Positions 1 through 7,521 of a stretch of DNA of 36,169 nt are shown here, piece after piece. Under the pieces are notes generated by a model that worked only from the letters and a program-made list of their open reading frames with translations, had not been told where the DNA came from and made no database searches. The stretch is taken from positions 1-36,169 of the forward strand of contig QHTY01000147.1 in NCBI GenBank assembly GCA_003220985.1, read 5' to 3'. Each line of letters starts with the position of its first letter. Within the stretch, counting starts at the first letter, position 1. This stretch comes from Gemmatimonadota bacterium. Its GTDB lineage: Bacteria > Gemmatimonadota > Gemmatimonadetes > Gemmatimonadales > GWC2-71-9. The translations under genes and the position numbers were made by a program.

Positions 1-1
1 G

Positions 2-139
2 CGGCTCAAGGGGAAGTGGCGCTGGCACGTGCTGGTGAAGTCCGCCGAGCCGCGCGTGCTCGGGCGCGTGGTGCGCGCGTGGCGCACGAAGGCGCATCGC
101 GCGGTAACGGTGGATCGCGATCCGCAGTCACTCTTGTGA
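2..139 (+). CDS. priA: Primosomal protein N' (PriA helicase), C-terminal end only
   Basis: The window opens inside a gene. Reading from base 2 gives about 45 residues ending at a TGA at 137-139. They begin RLKGKWRWHVLVKS and end TVDRDPQSLL. A basic and aromatic 'R-x-K-x-(R/K)-x-R-W-x-x-x-x-K' stretch followed by a 'V-D-x-D-P-x-S-L-L' end is characteristic of the extreme C-terminus of PriA, the DNA helicase that reloads the replisome at stalled forks. The rest of the protein, including its helicase motifs and zinc-binding cysteines, lies upstream of the window, so the call rests on this tail alone. The next gene begins 33 bases downstream. Confidence 0.72.
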   Translation, partial: RLKGKWRWHVLVKSAEPRVLGRVVRAWRTKAHRAVTVDRDPQSLL

Positions 140-172
140 AAGCCGTTTCACATCGGGTATTTTGACCCCCCT

Positions 173-1234
173 GTGAGTCGTCCGCGCTTTCAGTATCGAC
201 CACCGAACTTTGCCGCGCCGCCGCTGTCCGGCGCGCCCGACGCGAGGTTCATGTCCGCTCCCGCCGACGGGGTCCTTCCCGACGGTTTTTTTTCGACTAC
301 GAACCTGCCGACCTATGTGAAGCTGCCGAGCGGTTGGCGGCGGCCACGGCTGCCGCGCATGGATTGCGTGATCGTGCAGGCGGGGGGGACCGCTGACGAT
401 CTTGTCGTCGCCGAGCCACGCCGGGTGCGCCGCGGCGACAAGGTCGCGGTCGGAGCGGCGGAAGTGTCCCGCGAGCGGCCGGTGGATTACGGCGTGCTGG
501 CGCAGCTCTTAGGCGAAGAGAAGCAGCGCGGCGGCAAGATTCTCTGGGTCATCGGACCCGCGCTCGTGCATGCGCGCGCGCGGGAGGACATGATCTGGTT
601 CATCGACAACGGCTACTGCAACACGCTCCTCGGCGGCAACGCCGTCGCCGTACACGATCTCGAGGCCGCCATTTTCGGCACGACGCTGGGGATGTCGAGC
701 TCCGGTGAAAGCGTGGAAGGCGGGCACGGTCTGCACATGCGCGCGATCAACGCGATCCGGCGCGCGGGCTCGATCGAACAGGCGGTCGGGCAGGGCATCG
801 TGAAGAGCGGCATCATGCATGCCTTGGTGACGCACCGCATCCCGTTCGTGCTCGCCGGATCGATCCGCGACGACGGTCCGTTGCCGGACGTTATCCCCGA
901 CACGCTTGCCGCCCAGGACGCCATGCGGGCCCATACGGCGACCGCGACGTTCGCGATCTTCGTGGCGACCGCGCTCCACGCGATCGCGGTGGGGAACATG
1001 CTTCCCGCATTCGTGGACCCAGGCGTGACCGAAGACATTCGGCCCTTGACGACGATCTGCGTGGATCAAACCGAGTTCGTGGTCACCAAGCTGCGCGATC
1101 GCGGCACACACCAGGCCTACGGCGTCGTCACCAACGCGCAGGATTTCATGCATGTCCTGCGCTTCTATGTCGAGCGATGGCAGCAGGCGACGAGCCAGGT
1201 CCCGCCCCGGACTTCGGCCCAATCTTCCCGCTAG
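173..1234 (+). CDS. Ornithine cyclodeaminase-like protein (TIGR00300 / AgrE C-terminal family), lacking the LOR/SDH domain
   Basis: The protein has 353 residues and a GTG start; an ATG at 251 is an alternative. It matches the conserved core shared by archaeal-type ornithine cyclodeaminase and the C-terminal half of cyanobacterial AgrE/ArgZ. Seen here are the early 'GFFSTTNLPTYV', a 'GGKILWVIGPALVH' strand, 'GGNAVAVHDLEAAIFGT', 'GSIRDDGPLPD', 'AVGNMLPAF' and 'CVDQTEFVVTKLRDRGTHQA'. Characterised members convert ornithine to proline and ammonia with NAD. Archaeal members carry an extra LOR/SDH domain of about 100 residues in front, which is absent here. Most family members with this shorter build are uncharacterised, so substrate is inferred. 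A pyruvoyl arginine decarboxylase two genes downstream supports a role in arginine/ornithine metabolism. The last 58 bases overlap the next gene. Confidence 0.72.
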   Translation: MSRPRFQYRPPNFAAPPLSGAPDARFMSAPADGVLPDGFFSTTNLPTYVKLPSGWRRPRLPRMDCVIVQAGGTADDLVVAEPRRVRRGDKVAVGAAEVSRERPVDYGVLAQLLGEEKQRGGKILWVIGPALVHARAREDMIWFIDNGYCNTLLGGNAVAVHDLEAAIFGTTLGMSSSGESVEGGHGLHMRAINAIRRAGSIEQAVGQGIVKSGIMHALVTHRIPFVLAGSIRDDGPLPDVIPDTLAAQDAMRAHTATATFAIFVATALHAIAVGNMLPAFVDPGVTEDIRPLTTICVDQTEFVVTKLRDRGTHQAYGVVTNAQDFMHVLRFYVERWQQATSQVPPRTSAQSSR

Positions 1235-1599
1235 CGGCGCCACCGGGGCAGGGTCCCGGCTGGGCGAAGCTCGCGGCCGCGGTCGAGGCACAGGTGCCGC
1301 CAGCCGAGATCGAGACGATCTATGTCTTCCGTCCGATCAAGCGGCAGGGGCGTGAGTGGGGCACGGCAGTCGTCACGCGCAAGAGTGGGTCCCCCGATGC
1401 ACGGTTGCGCGTCTACACGGCGAAATACATGCTCATCGTGCGCGGCAAGGACCGCGGGCAGACCAAGATCGAAGTGGTGGAAGTTGCGCTGAGTCCCGCT
1501 GCGGTGTTGGCGCAGGTTATGCAGGCGACGGTCGACCGGGGCGGTGATACGGAGCCGCCCGTCGAGCTGGGTCCCGCGGTCTGGTACGAAGGGAGGTAG
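1177..1599 (+). CDS. Small conserved-looking protein of unknown function
   Basis: An ATG at 1177 opens a 140-residue frame overlapping the end of the cyclodeaminase-like gene by 58 bases. No signal peptide, membrane segment or known motif is visible. After a proline-rich start, the body alternates hydrophobic and charged residues (IYVFRPIKRQGREWGTAVV, then RLRVYTAKYMLIVRGKDRG), which suggests a small beta-rich fold, followed by a helical stretch and an acidic tail. Codon use matches its neighbours, and the frame fills the gap between two convincing genes on the same strand, so I take it as real. A start further downstream would avoid most of the overlap. Position between an ornithine enzyme and arginine decarboxylase is the only clue to its job. 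Confidence 0.6.
   Translation: MAAGDEPGPAPDFGPIFPLAAPPGQGPGWAKLAAAVEAQVPPAEIETIYVFRPIKRQGREWGTAVVTRKSGSPDARLRVYTAKYMLIVRGKDRGQTKIEVVEVALSPAAVLAQVMQATVDRGGDTEPPVELGPAVWYEGR
1591..1596 (+). promoter_or_regulatory. Ribosome binding site deciding the start of arginine decarboxylase
   Basis: GGGAGG lies 10 bases before a TTG at 1607 in the arginine decarboxylase frame, overlapping the last codons of the preceding gene. The first ATG (1622) has no comparable site at normal spacing, so TTG is favoured. Confidence 0.5.
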
Positions 1600-1606
1600 T
1601 TCGAGG

Positions 1607-2167
1607 TTGATTGACGCCAGAATGTTCATCCCGACCAAGGCCTTTCTCACGAAGGGTGTCGGTCGGCACAAAGAAAAGCTCACCAGTTTCGAGATGGCGC
1701 TGCGCGATGCGCACCTTGCCAACTTCAATCTCGTGCGGGTGAGCTCAATTTTTCCCCCTCATTGCGAGTTGGTCGATCGCGAGGAGGGGCTGAGCATGCT
1801 GAAGCCCGGCCAAATTGTGTTCACCGTGGTGGCGGAGTCGGCGACGAACGAGCCCAGCCGCCTGGTGGCCGCTTCCATTGGACTCGCTTTGCCCGCCGAC
1901 GCCTCGCACCACGGCTACATCTCCGAGCACCACAGTTACGGCCAGAACGAGGTGGTCGCCGGCGAGTACGCCGAAGATCTGGCCGCCTCGATGTTGGGGA
2001 CCGTGTTGGGCGTGCCGTTCGACCCCGAGAAGGCGTGGGACGAGCGTCGCGAGCAATGGCTGCTCTCGGGCGAGATCGTGCGTACGATGAACGTGACGTC
2101 GACCGCGGAATGCGGGTCCGACGCACGATGGACCACCGTCGTCTCGGCGGTTGCGTTCTGCGGCTGA
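1607..2167 (+). CDS. pdaD: Pyruvoyl-dependent arginine decarboxylase
   Basis: This enzyme decarboxylates arginine to agmatine, the first step of polyamine synthesis by the arginine route, using a pyruvoyl group made by self-cleavage. From the TTG start it is 186 residues, close to the archaeal family's roughly 160-180. The 'NLVRVSSIFPP' motif at residues 41-51 contains the cleavage site between the two serines (46/47), the second of which becomes the pyruvoyl group. 'FLTKGVGRHKEKLTSFE' near the N-terminus and 'GYISEHHSYGQ' mid-protein are also typical. The ATG at 1622 is an alternative start five codons later. The upstream ornithine cyclodeaminase-like gene acts on a related substrate. The stop lies 17 bases inside the ccdA frame if ccdA starts at its TTG. 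Confidence 0.88.
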   Translation: MIDARMFIPTKAFLTKGVGRHKEKLTSFEMALRDAHLANFNLVRVSSIFPPHCELVDREEGLSMLKPGQIVFTVVAESATNEPSRLVAASIGLALPADASHHGYISEHHSYGQNEVVAGEYAEDLAASMLGTVLGVPFDPEKAWDERREQWLLSGEIVRTMNVTSTAECGSDARWTTVVSAVAFCG

Positions 2168-2879
2168 TGTGAGTGCCGTCGTCGCGTTCGCGGCCGGTCT
2201 GCTGAGCTTTCTGTCGCCGTGCGTCCTGCCGCTCATTCCGAGCTACGTCGGGTTTCTCACGGGGATGTCGGTCGAGGAAGCAGAGCGTCGGCGCGGCATG
2301 GCGCTGCTCCATGGACTGTGGTTCGTCGCCGGGTTTTCGCTGGTCTTCGTGCTGCTCGGGGCGGCGGCGTCGGCGGTGGGCCAGTTGCTCCGCGACTATC
2401 AGGTGTGGCTGGGACGGGTCGGCGGTGTGCTGCTGATTGCGTTCGGGATCTATTTGCTCGGGATCCTACGGCCCGCGTTGTTGATGCGCGAATGGCGCAT
2501 CCAGCTGGCCAACAAGCCGCTAGGCTACTTCGGCTCCGGCGTCGTCGGATTCACCTTCGGAGCCGCGTGGACGCCCTGCATCGGGCCGATTCTCGGCGGC
2601 ATTCTGACGCTCGCGGCCACGCAGACGGGCCTGGGTCAGGGGATGGGGTTGCTGGCGGTGTACGCACTCGGACTCGCTATCCCGTTCCTATTGACGGCGC
2701 TGGCGCTGGATCGATTCCTGGTCTGGTTTCAACGGTTCCGCCCCTACATAGTATGGGTGGACCGCATCGCGGGCGGCATGCTGATCGTGTTGGGCATCCT
2801 GCTCGTCACCGATAGCTTTACGCTGCTTGCCGGGTACTTACAGAGCCTGACGCCGCAGTTTTTGCGGGATCGGTTGTAG
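2151..2879 (+). CDS. ccdA: Cytochrome c biogenesis protein CcdA (thiol-disulfide electron carrier)
   Basis: CcdA moves electrons from cytoplasmic thioredoxin across the inner membrane to periplasmic thiol proteins, for example in cytochrome c maturation. The 242-residue protein has about six hydrophobic segments. The paired redox cysteines are C24 in 'LSFLSPCVLPLIPSYVGF' and C143 in 'AAWTPCIGP', both in the pseudo-symmetric positions expected of the family. The TTG at 2151 overlaps the previous gene by 17 bases; a GTG at 2169 would start six codons later and avoid overlap. No thioredoxin-like partner or haem-handling gene is next to it in this window, so its client is unknown. Confidence 0.9.
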   Translation: MRSAADVSAVVAFAAGLLSFLSPCVLPLIPSYVGFLTGMSVEEAERRRGMALLHGLWFVAGFSLVFVLLGAAASAVGQLLRDYQVWLGRVGGVLLIAFGIYLLGILRPALLMREWRIQLANKPLGYFGSGVVGFTFGAAWTPCIGPILGGILTLAATQTGLGQGMGLLAVYALGLAIPFLLTALALDRFLVWFQRFRPYIVWVDRIAGGMLIVLGILLVTDSFTLLAGYLQSLTPQFLRDRL

Positions 2880-2939
2880 AATATGCGCTTGTGATTGCAA
2901 GGCTAAACCTGCGGCTCGGTTCACCGATCGTTGCCGAGT

Positions 2940-2955
2940 CGCGAGTTCACTCGCG
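2940..2955. repeat. Perfect 6-bp inverted repeat with a 4-base loop
   Basis: CGCGAG-TTCA-CTCGCG sits between the ccdA stop and the lipoprotein start, 32 bases before the latter's ATG. No T-run follows, so a classic terminator is unlikely. It could be an operator or a leader hairpin. Confidence 0.35.
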
Positions 2956-2987
2956 CAATCAAAACGGACTGTCACCGAGAGGATGTT

Positions 2988-3761
2988 ATGACTCGTCTTG
3001 CGATTTTCGCGACCGCGATCGCTGTGGGCCTGGGCGCCTGTCAAAAAGGACAGGATCAGAGCCAGGCCAGCGATTCGACCGCCCGCAACCTGACGCTGGC
3101 GCCCGCCGAATCGACGGGGCAGATGCGCGACGTTGCAGACCAGCGGACAACCCCGCCGCCGGCGACGCGTAATCCCACGACCCGCACCAATCCACCTCCG
3201 GCGCCCCCGCGTCCGCCCGCTCCGCCCCCGATGGCGCGCTTGGGTGTCGGCACGAAGGTGGACATCGCCGCCACCGATACGATTACTTCGCGCACCGCGA
3301 AAGTCGGTGACGCGTTCGCCGCGCGCGTCGTGGAGGATGTCCGCAACGCCTCCGGTCGCGTCGTGATTCCGGCGGGCTCGGTCGTCAACGGCGAGATCGC
3401 CGACGTCAAACCGTCGCCCAATCCCAGTACGCCGGGGACCTTGACGCTGAGTGTCTCGAGCATCACTGTACGCGGCAAGTCGTATCCGATCGAGGCCTCG
3501 GTCGACTCGCTCGAGACGATTCACAAGGGCCGAGGGGTCACCTCGGGTGACGCGGCCAAGGTCGGAGCGGGCGCGGCCGCGGGCGCGATTCTCGGACGCA
3601 TCCTAGGCGGCAACAAGAAGGGCACGATCATCGGCGGCGTGGTGGGTGCAGCCGCCGGTGCCGGTGTGGCACACCAGACCAAGGACTCGGACATCGTCTT
3701 GCCGGCGGGGGCGCATATCATCATTCGGCTGACGAAGGAACTCGCGGTCACGGCATCCTGA
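2988..3761 (+). CDS. Lipoprotein with proline-rich linker and glycine-zipper C-terminus, function unknown
   Basis: The 257-residue protein starts at ATG 2988, preceded by a GAGAGGA ribosome site; an upstream in-frame start at 2931 would bury the signal peptide. Residues 1-18 form a lipoprotein signal ending in the lipobox 'GLGAC' (C18), so the mature protein is probably membrane-anchored. A threonine- and proline-rich stretch of about 25 residues (TPPPATRNPTTRTNPPPAPPRP) links to a beta-rich domain. Then comes a glycine-zipper segment (GAGAAAGAILGRILGG, later GGVVGAAAGAGVAHQ) like those that insert into or cross membranes. It ends in a short beta region with 'LPAGAHIIIRL'. The architecture suggests an envelope structural protein. 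It is followed by the MFS gene four bases after its stop. Confidence 0.8.
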   Translation: MTRLAIFATAIAVGLGACQKGQDQSQASDSTARNLTLAPAESTGQMRDVADQRTTPPPATRNPTTRTNPPPAPPRPPAPPPMARLGVGTKVDIAATDTITSRTAKVGDAFAARVVEDVRNASGRVVIPAGSVVNGEIADVKPSPNPSTPGTLTLSVSSITVRGKSYPIEASVDSLETIHKGRGVTSGDAAKVGAGAAAGAILGRILGGNKKGTIIGGVVGAAAGAGVAHQTKDSDIVLPAGAHIIIRLTKELAVTAS

Positions 3762-3765
3762 CGCG

Positions 3766-4995
3766 GTGATCCGCACCAAGCTTTCTACGATGATGTTCCT
3801 CCAGTTCTTCATCTGGGGGGCATGGTACACGTCTATCGCCGTGTACATGACGAATCACGGCATGGCGACGCTGACCCACTGGCCGTACACGGTCAATCCC
3901 GTGGCGGCGATCGTCGCGCCGTTCTTCCTTGGCCTGGTGGCGGACCGGTACTTCGCGACGGAGAAAGTCCTCGCCACACTGCATCTGCTGGGTGGGCTGC
4001 TCCTTTTCGCCACGCCGCAATTCGCCGCCCAGCCCACCACGTTCATTCTGCTCCTGCTCCTCTATAACCTCTGCTACATGCCGACGCTGGGCCTGGCGAA
4101 CAGCCTCGCGTTCCATCACATCGAGTCGCAGGAGCAGCAGTTCCCGCTGATCCGCGTGTTCGGTACCATCGGATGGATCGTGGCCGGACTCTTCATCAGC
4201 CTGCTGCTCGGGAAGATCATGGGCGGCATTCCGGAACAGACGCCGCTGCCGCTGTACACGGCCGCGACGGCCAGCATCGTCCTCGGGCTCTTCTGTTTCA
4301 CGCTGCCGCACACGCCGCCGTCGGGGCGCGGCCAGCCCGTCTCGCTGCGCAGCATCGCGGGACTGGACGCGCTGAAACAGCTCGGCGACCGGCCATTCTA
4401 TGTGTTCATCATCGCCTCATTGCTGCTGTGCATCCCGCTCGCTGCGTACTACAACTTCACGCAGCTCTTCCTGGGGGCGGCCGGCGTGCAGAAGATCGCC
4501 GCCACGCAGACGGTGGGGCAGATCTCCGAGACGTTCTTCATGCTCATTATGCCGATGTTGTTCATGCGGCTCGGCGTGAAGAAGATGCTGATGATGGGCA
4601 TGGCCGCCTGGACGCTGCGGTACGCGCTCTTTGCACTGGCCGCTCCCGCTGCCGTGTTCTGGATGATACTGCTCGGCATCGCGCTCCACGGTCCCTGCTA
4701 TGACTTCTTCTTCGTGACCGGCCAGATCTACGTCGACAAGAAGTCGACGCCGGCGGTGCGCGGGCAGGCGCAAGGCTTTTTGGTGCTCGTGACCTACGGA
4801 GTGGGAATGCTGATCGGCGCGCAGATTGCGGGGAACGTCTACGATCGATTCCTGTCGGGCGCGACCGCCTTGACGCTTCCGCAGTGGCAGAGCTTCTGGT
4901 GGCTGCCCGCCGCCTTCGCCGCGGCAGTCCTGGTGTTCTTTACGGCGCTGTTCAAGGCGCCGGCTCGCGAGACCGCCTCTACTCCAACTCTCTGA
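3766..4995 (+). CDS. MFS transporter of the nucleoside:H+ symporter (NupG-like) family
   Basis: The 409-residue, roughly 12-helix membrane protein aligns by eye with Escherichia coli NupG/XapB. Shared features are 'FLQFFIWGAWYTS' at the start of helix 1, 'LGLVADRYF' in the first cytoplasmic loop, 'YMPTLGLANSL' and 'IRVFGTIGWI'. In Bacteroidota, Planctomycetota and Gemmatimonadota such proteins are often next to carbohydrate genes, and substrates other than nucleosides are likely. It starts with GTG four bases after the lipoprotein stop. Its 3' end overlaps, tail to tail by 17 bases, the end of the 3-keto-disaccharide hydrolase operon. A role in importing sugars or glycosides for that operon is inference. 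Confidence 0.83.
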   Translation: MIRTKLSTMMFLQFFIWGAWYTSIAVYMTNHGMATLTHWPYTVNPVAAIVAPFFLGLVADRYFATEKVLATLHLLGGLLLFATPQFAAQPTTFILLLLLYNLCYMPTLGLANSLAFHHIESQEQQFPLIRVFGTIGWIVAGLFISLLLGKIMGGIPEQTPLPLYTAATASIVLGLFCFTLPHTPPSGRGQPVSLRSIAGLDALKQLGDRPFYVFIIASLLLCIPLAAYYNFTQLFLGAAGVQKIAATQTVGQISETFFMLIMPMLFMRLGVKKMLMMGMAAWTLRYALFALAAPAAVFWMILLGIALHGPCYDFFFVTGQIYVDKKSTPAVRGQAQGFLVLVTYGVGMLIGAQIAGNVYDRFLSGATALTLPQWQSFWWLPAAFAAAVLVFFTALFKAPARETASTPTL

Positions 4996-5701
4996 GCCAG
5001 ATATTCCGATAACGCACCGGGTTGCCGTGATCCTGTAGTCGCAACGGCAATTTGTCCGGATGCGCCCGATACGGTGGCCTCGCCTGATTCGCCGTCGGCC
5101 CGACAAGCTCGAAGTTGTCTTGGATCAATACGCCATTCAGAAACACGGTCATGCGCGCCGGACGTTCGAGTGTGCCGTCCGCCTTGAAGTGCGGCCGATG
5201 GAAGATGACGTCATACGCCTGCCACTGGCCCGGCGGCCGGGTGGCGTTGACGAGCGGCGGGTTCTCGCCGTAGATCGCACCGGCCTGCCCGTCGGGATAG
5301 GTGTCGTTCTGATAGGAATCGAGGACCTGGAGCTCGTACCTCCCCATCAAAAAGATCCCGCTGTTGCCACGCTCCTGACTTTCGCCCTGCACGACCGCCG
5401 GCGTCGCCCACTCGATGTGCAGCTGCACGTCGCCGAAGCCGCGAGCGGAGACCAGCATGCCGGTTCCGGCCTTCACCTCGACGTAACCATCCTTCACCGT
5501 CCATTTCGCGGCCGTGCTGTCCTGCGCGCGCCACTGCGACAGGTTCGTCCCGTCGAACAGTACGATCGCGTCCTTCGGCGCCGGGGTGGGAGGGCGCTCA
5601 GGGCCAGGATCGACGACGGGAGGCCGAGGGCGGTCCATCGAGTGCTGCGGCCACTGCTGCTGTGTCTGTGCCATCAGCAACAAAGCTAGCGTGCCGATCA
5701 T
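4979..5701 (-). CDS. Exported 3-keto-disaccharide hydrolase (DUF1080 family)
   Basis: Proteins with this PF06439 domain cleave glycosides whose sugar has first been oxidised at C3. From the ATG at 5701 the protein has 240 residues: a short hydrophobic signal (about 1-12), a proline-rich stretch to about residue 42, then a jelly-roll domain. Landmarks are 'IVLFDGTNLSQW' (46-57), 'NSGIFLMGRYELQVLDSY' (113-130) and the closing 'YRNIWLRELE'. ATG 5701 overlaps the TGA of the upstream oxidoreductase gene (ATGA). ATG 5710 adds three residues, with an AAGGGA close by, and is possible. It is the last gene of a four-gene operon with a GMC dehydrogenase and its small subunit, which supports 3-keto-glycoside cleavage. 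Confidence 0.85.
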   Translation of the reverse strand: MIGTLALLLMAQTQQQWPQHSMDRPRPPVVDPGPERPPTPAPKDAIVLFDGTNLSQWRAQDSTAAKWTVKDGYVEVKAGTGMLVSARGFGDVQLHIEWATPAVVQGESQERGNSGIFLMGRYELQVLDSYQNDTYPDGQAGAIYGENPPLVNATRPPGQWQAYDVIFHRPHFKADGTLERPARMTVFLNGVLIQDNFELVGPTANQARPPYRAHPDKLPLRLQDHGNPVRYRNIWLRELE

Positions 5702-6936
5702 GGCTTCCATGTTCCCTTCGCAACCGCGGGGACGAACGTCTCGACGCCTGAGCCGGGGAAGTCGAGTGTGCAGCCCTGCTCGGCGCTCATGTATGCGGTC
5801 ATCAGAACTTTCACGACCTGCAAGCCATCGTTGAAGGTGAGCGCGGGCGGCTGCTGGTTGAGAAACGCCTGTACGAAATGACGGTCCTCGGCCTCGTACC
5901 CATACGCCGCCGCCTCGTTCGCCACGACGGGCATCTGCCCGACTTCGGCGTTCTGTTTCTCGACCAGGTCTTCGCCAGCCTTGCCTTGCACCTCGCGGCT
6001 GAAGAACAGCTTGAGACCCGAGTCGAGCGAGTTCCACGACAACGAGTACTCGGGGCCCAGCAATTCGGCTGAGAGCCGCAGGCCGGCGCCGACGAAGCTC
6101 CAGGACGTCGTCGCTTCACCCAAGACGCGATGGCCGTCGTCAGTGGCGAAATCGATCACCACGCTCGCAAAATCTTCGGACGGCGTCTTCGCGTAATCCA
6201 CGTCCTGCCCCATCGCCTCGCTGAGCTTCTTGCTGTAGTGCGGGCGGGACCACTTCAGACTCGCGATGTGGGCCGTGATTTTCGCCGGCTGGACGGAGCT
6301 CCGCGGCTTCGCCGGATCGGTGAGGAGATGTTGGACCAGCAGCGACGAGTGACACATCATGTCGTTCAGCACGCCGCCCCCCTGTTGCGCGCCCTGCCAG
6401 AACCAGGGGGCATGCGGGCCGCTGTGCTCTTCCGCCGCGCGCGCCAGATAGGGCCGGCCGGTCAGCTTGGCGCCGCGCGCCCAGAGCAAGGTACGCCCCA
6501 CCTCGACCTGCGGCGAGAAGACCTGGTTCTCGAGGTATCCCGTCGGCAGGCCGACTTTCTTGACGAGCTCTACGACGCGTTTGGCTTCCGCGACATTGCG
6601 CGCCAGCGGCTTTTCACATGCGAGGCCGAGGAGCTTGCCCTTCCCGCGCTCGATCGTGCTCACCAGCTCTTCCACGTTGTCGATGCGAGCGTGATTGGGG
6701 CCGCAGAGCCAAATCGCGTCGATGGCCGGATCCTCGACCATCGCCGCGATGGACGGATACGGCTTGGCGTCGCCGACGCCCAGCTTTTGTGCGATCGTGG
6801 CCGTGGCGGCGGCGTTCTTCCGGTTGGGACTCCAGATGCCGAGGACGTCGGCGTCCCGGACGCCGACGAATCCCAGCAGGTGGAATTTGGCGTTGAAGCC
6901 GCTCCCCACGATCCCGATGCCAAGTCGTTTCGCCAT
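5698..6936 (-). CDS. Gfo/Idh/MocA family oxidoreductase
   Basis: The 412-residue protein has an N-terminal Rossmann domain with 'GIVGSGFNAKFH' (8-19) and the family's 'CEKPLARN' motif at about 107-114, whose lysine (K109) is usually catalytic. Members use NAD(P) to oxidise or reduce sugars and cyclitols, and several act on 3-keto sugars. No signal peptide is seen, so it is probably cytoplasmic. The ATG follows immediately after the stop of the upstream small-subunit gene, and its own stop overlaps the hydrolase start, so all four genes should be co-expressed. A reductase of 3-keto-glucose after cleavage is a reasonable guess; the exact substrate cannot be read from sequence. Confidence 0.88.
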   Translation of the reverse strand: MAKRLGIGIVGSGFNAKFHLLGFVGVRDADVLGIWSPNRKNAAATATIAQKLGVGDAKPYPSIAAMVEDPAIDAIWLCGPNHARIDNVEELVSTIERGKGKLLGLACEKPLARNVAEAKRVVELVKKVGLPTGYLENQVFSPQVEVGRTLLWARGAKLTGRPYLARAAEEHSGPHAPWFWQGAQQGGGVLNDMMCHSSLLVQHLLTDPAKPRSSVQPAKITAHIASLKWSRPHYSKKLSEAMGQDVDYAKTPSEDFASVVIDFATDDGHRVLGEATTSWSFVGAGLRLSAELLGPEYSLSWNSLDSGLKLFFSREVQGKAGEDLVEKQNAEVGQMPVVANEAAAYGYEAEDRHFVQAFLNQQPPALTFNDGLQVVKVLMTAYMSAEQGCTLDFPGSGVETFVPAVAKGTWKP

Positions 6937-7521
6937 TCAGTCCTCGTATTGGACGCCAAGTTTCTGCAGCGCTTCCGGAGGACAGCCCGCCCACTCCTGC
7001 ACGAATGTGTTGCCTCGATAGTCGAGATCGGCCACGCCGATCTTGCTGGACCAGAAGCCCGATGCCGTCATATCCCGGAACATGTTGAAGAAGGCGACCC
7101 CCTGGCTCACGTCCGGCTTCGCCTTCTTGGGCCAGGCAATGTCGTCGAGCACGGCGGTTTGTTGAGTCGGCGTCGCGGCGACGAACGTCTTGGCAAACCG
7201 CTCGGAGCACTCGTTGTCCAGCCAGGCGAGCCCGCCACGCATCGGCGTTTGACCGTCGGGCCGATCGTTCATCATGAAATCCATGAACTCGGGGACGCCG
7301 GCGTCGGTGGCGCTGCCTGAGCGCTCGTCCTTTGGAATGACCAGATCCGCGAGGACGCGCACCGTGTCCCACTCGTGGGGAGTAAAGAATGCCGGCGCGT
7401 ACGGCGCTTTTAGTGCCTCGCGCGCCAACCCTGCCGCCTTTGCCGCCTCTGCCGGTGTCCATTTGAAAGCAGCCGTGAGCGCGGCCATCGCCATCGCGCC
7501 GACGGCTTCGCGCCGCTTCAT
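6937..7521 (-). CDS. Gluconate 2-dehydrogenase subunit 3 family protein with twin-arginine-type signal
   Basis: The 194-residue protein begins MKRREAVGAMAMAALTAA, a twin-arginine-type export signal cleaved near 'AEA'. The body carries the subunit-3 hallmarks 'FTPHEWDTVRVLADLVIPKDE' and 'GVPEFMDFMM'. In FAD-dependent sugar dehydrogenases this small subunit carries the Tat signal for the FAD subunit, which has none, and they are exported together. The gene overlaps the GMC dehydrogenase stop (ATGA), the coupling expected for two subunits of one complex. I found no cytochrome c subunit gene nearby, so the electron acceptor is unknown. Confidence 0.87.
   Translation of the reverse strand: MKRREAVGAMAMAALTAAFKWTPAEAAKAAGLAREALKAPYAPAFFTPHEWDTVRVLADLVIPKDERSGSATDAGVPEFMDFMMNDRPDGQTPMRGGLAWLDNECSERFAKTFVAATPTQQTAVLDDIAWPKKAKPDVSQGVAFFNMFRDMTASGFWSSKIGVADLDYRGNTFVQEWAGCPPEALQKLGVQYED

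Noticed and set aside
2880..2987. Rho-independent terminator after ccdA
   Set aside because: The hairpin at 2940-2955 has only six pairs and no following T-run.
5060..5689. 209-codon + strand open frame antisense to the 3-keto-disaccharide hydrolase
   Set aside because: Arg-rich and lacking motifs; the sense gene is well supported.
6130..7320. 396-codon + strand open frame antisense to the Gfo/Idh/MocA and subunit 3 genes
   Set aside because: It crosses two convincing genes and has no recognisable domain.
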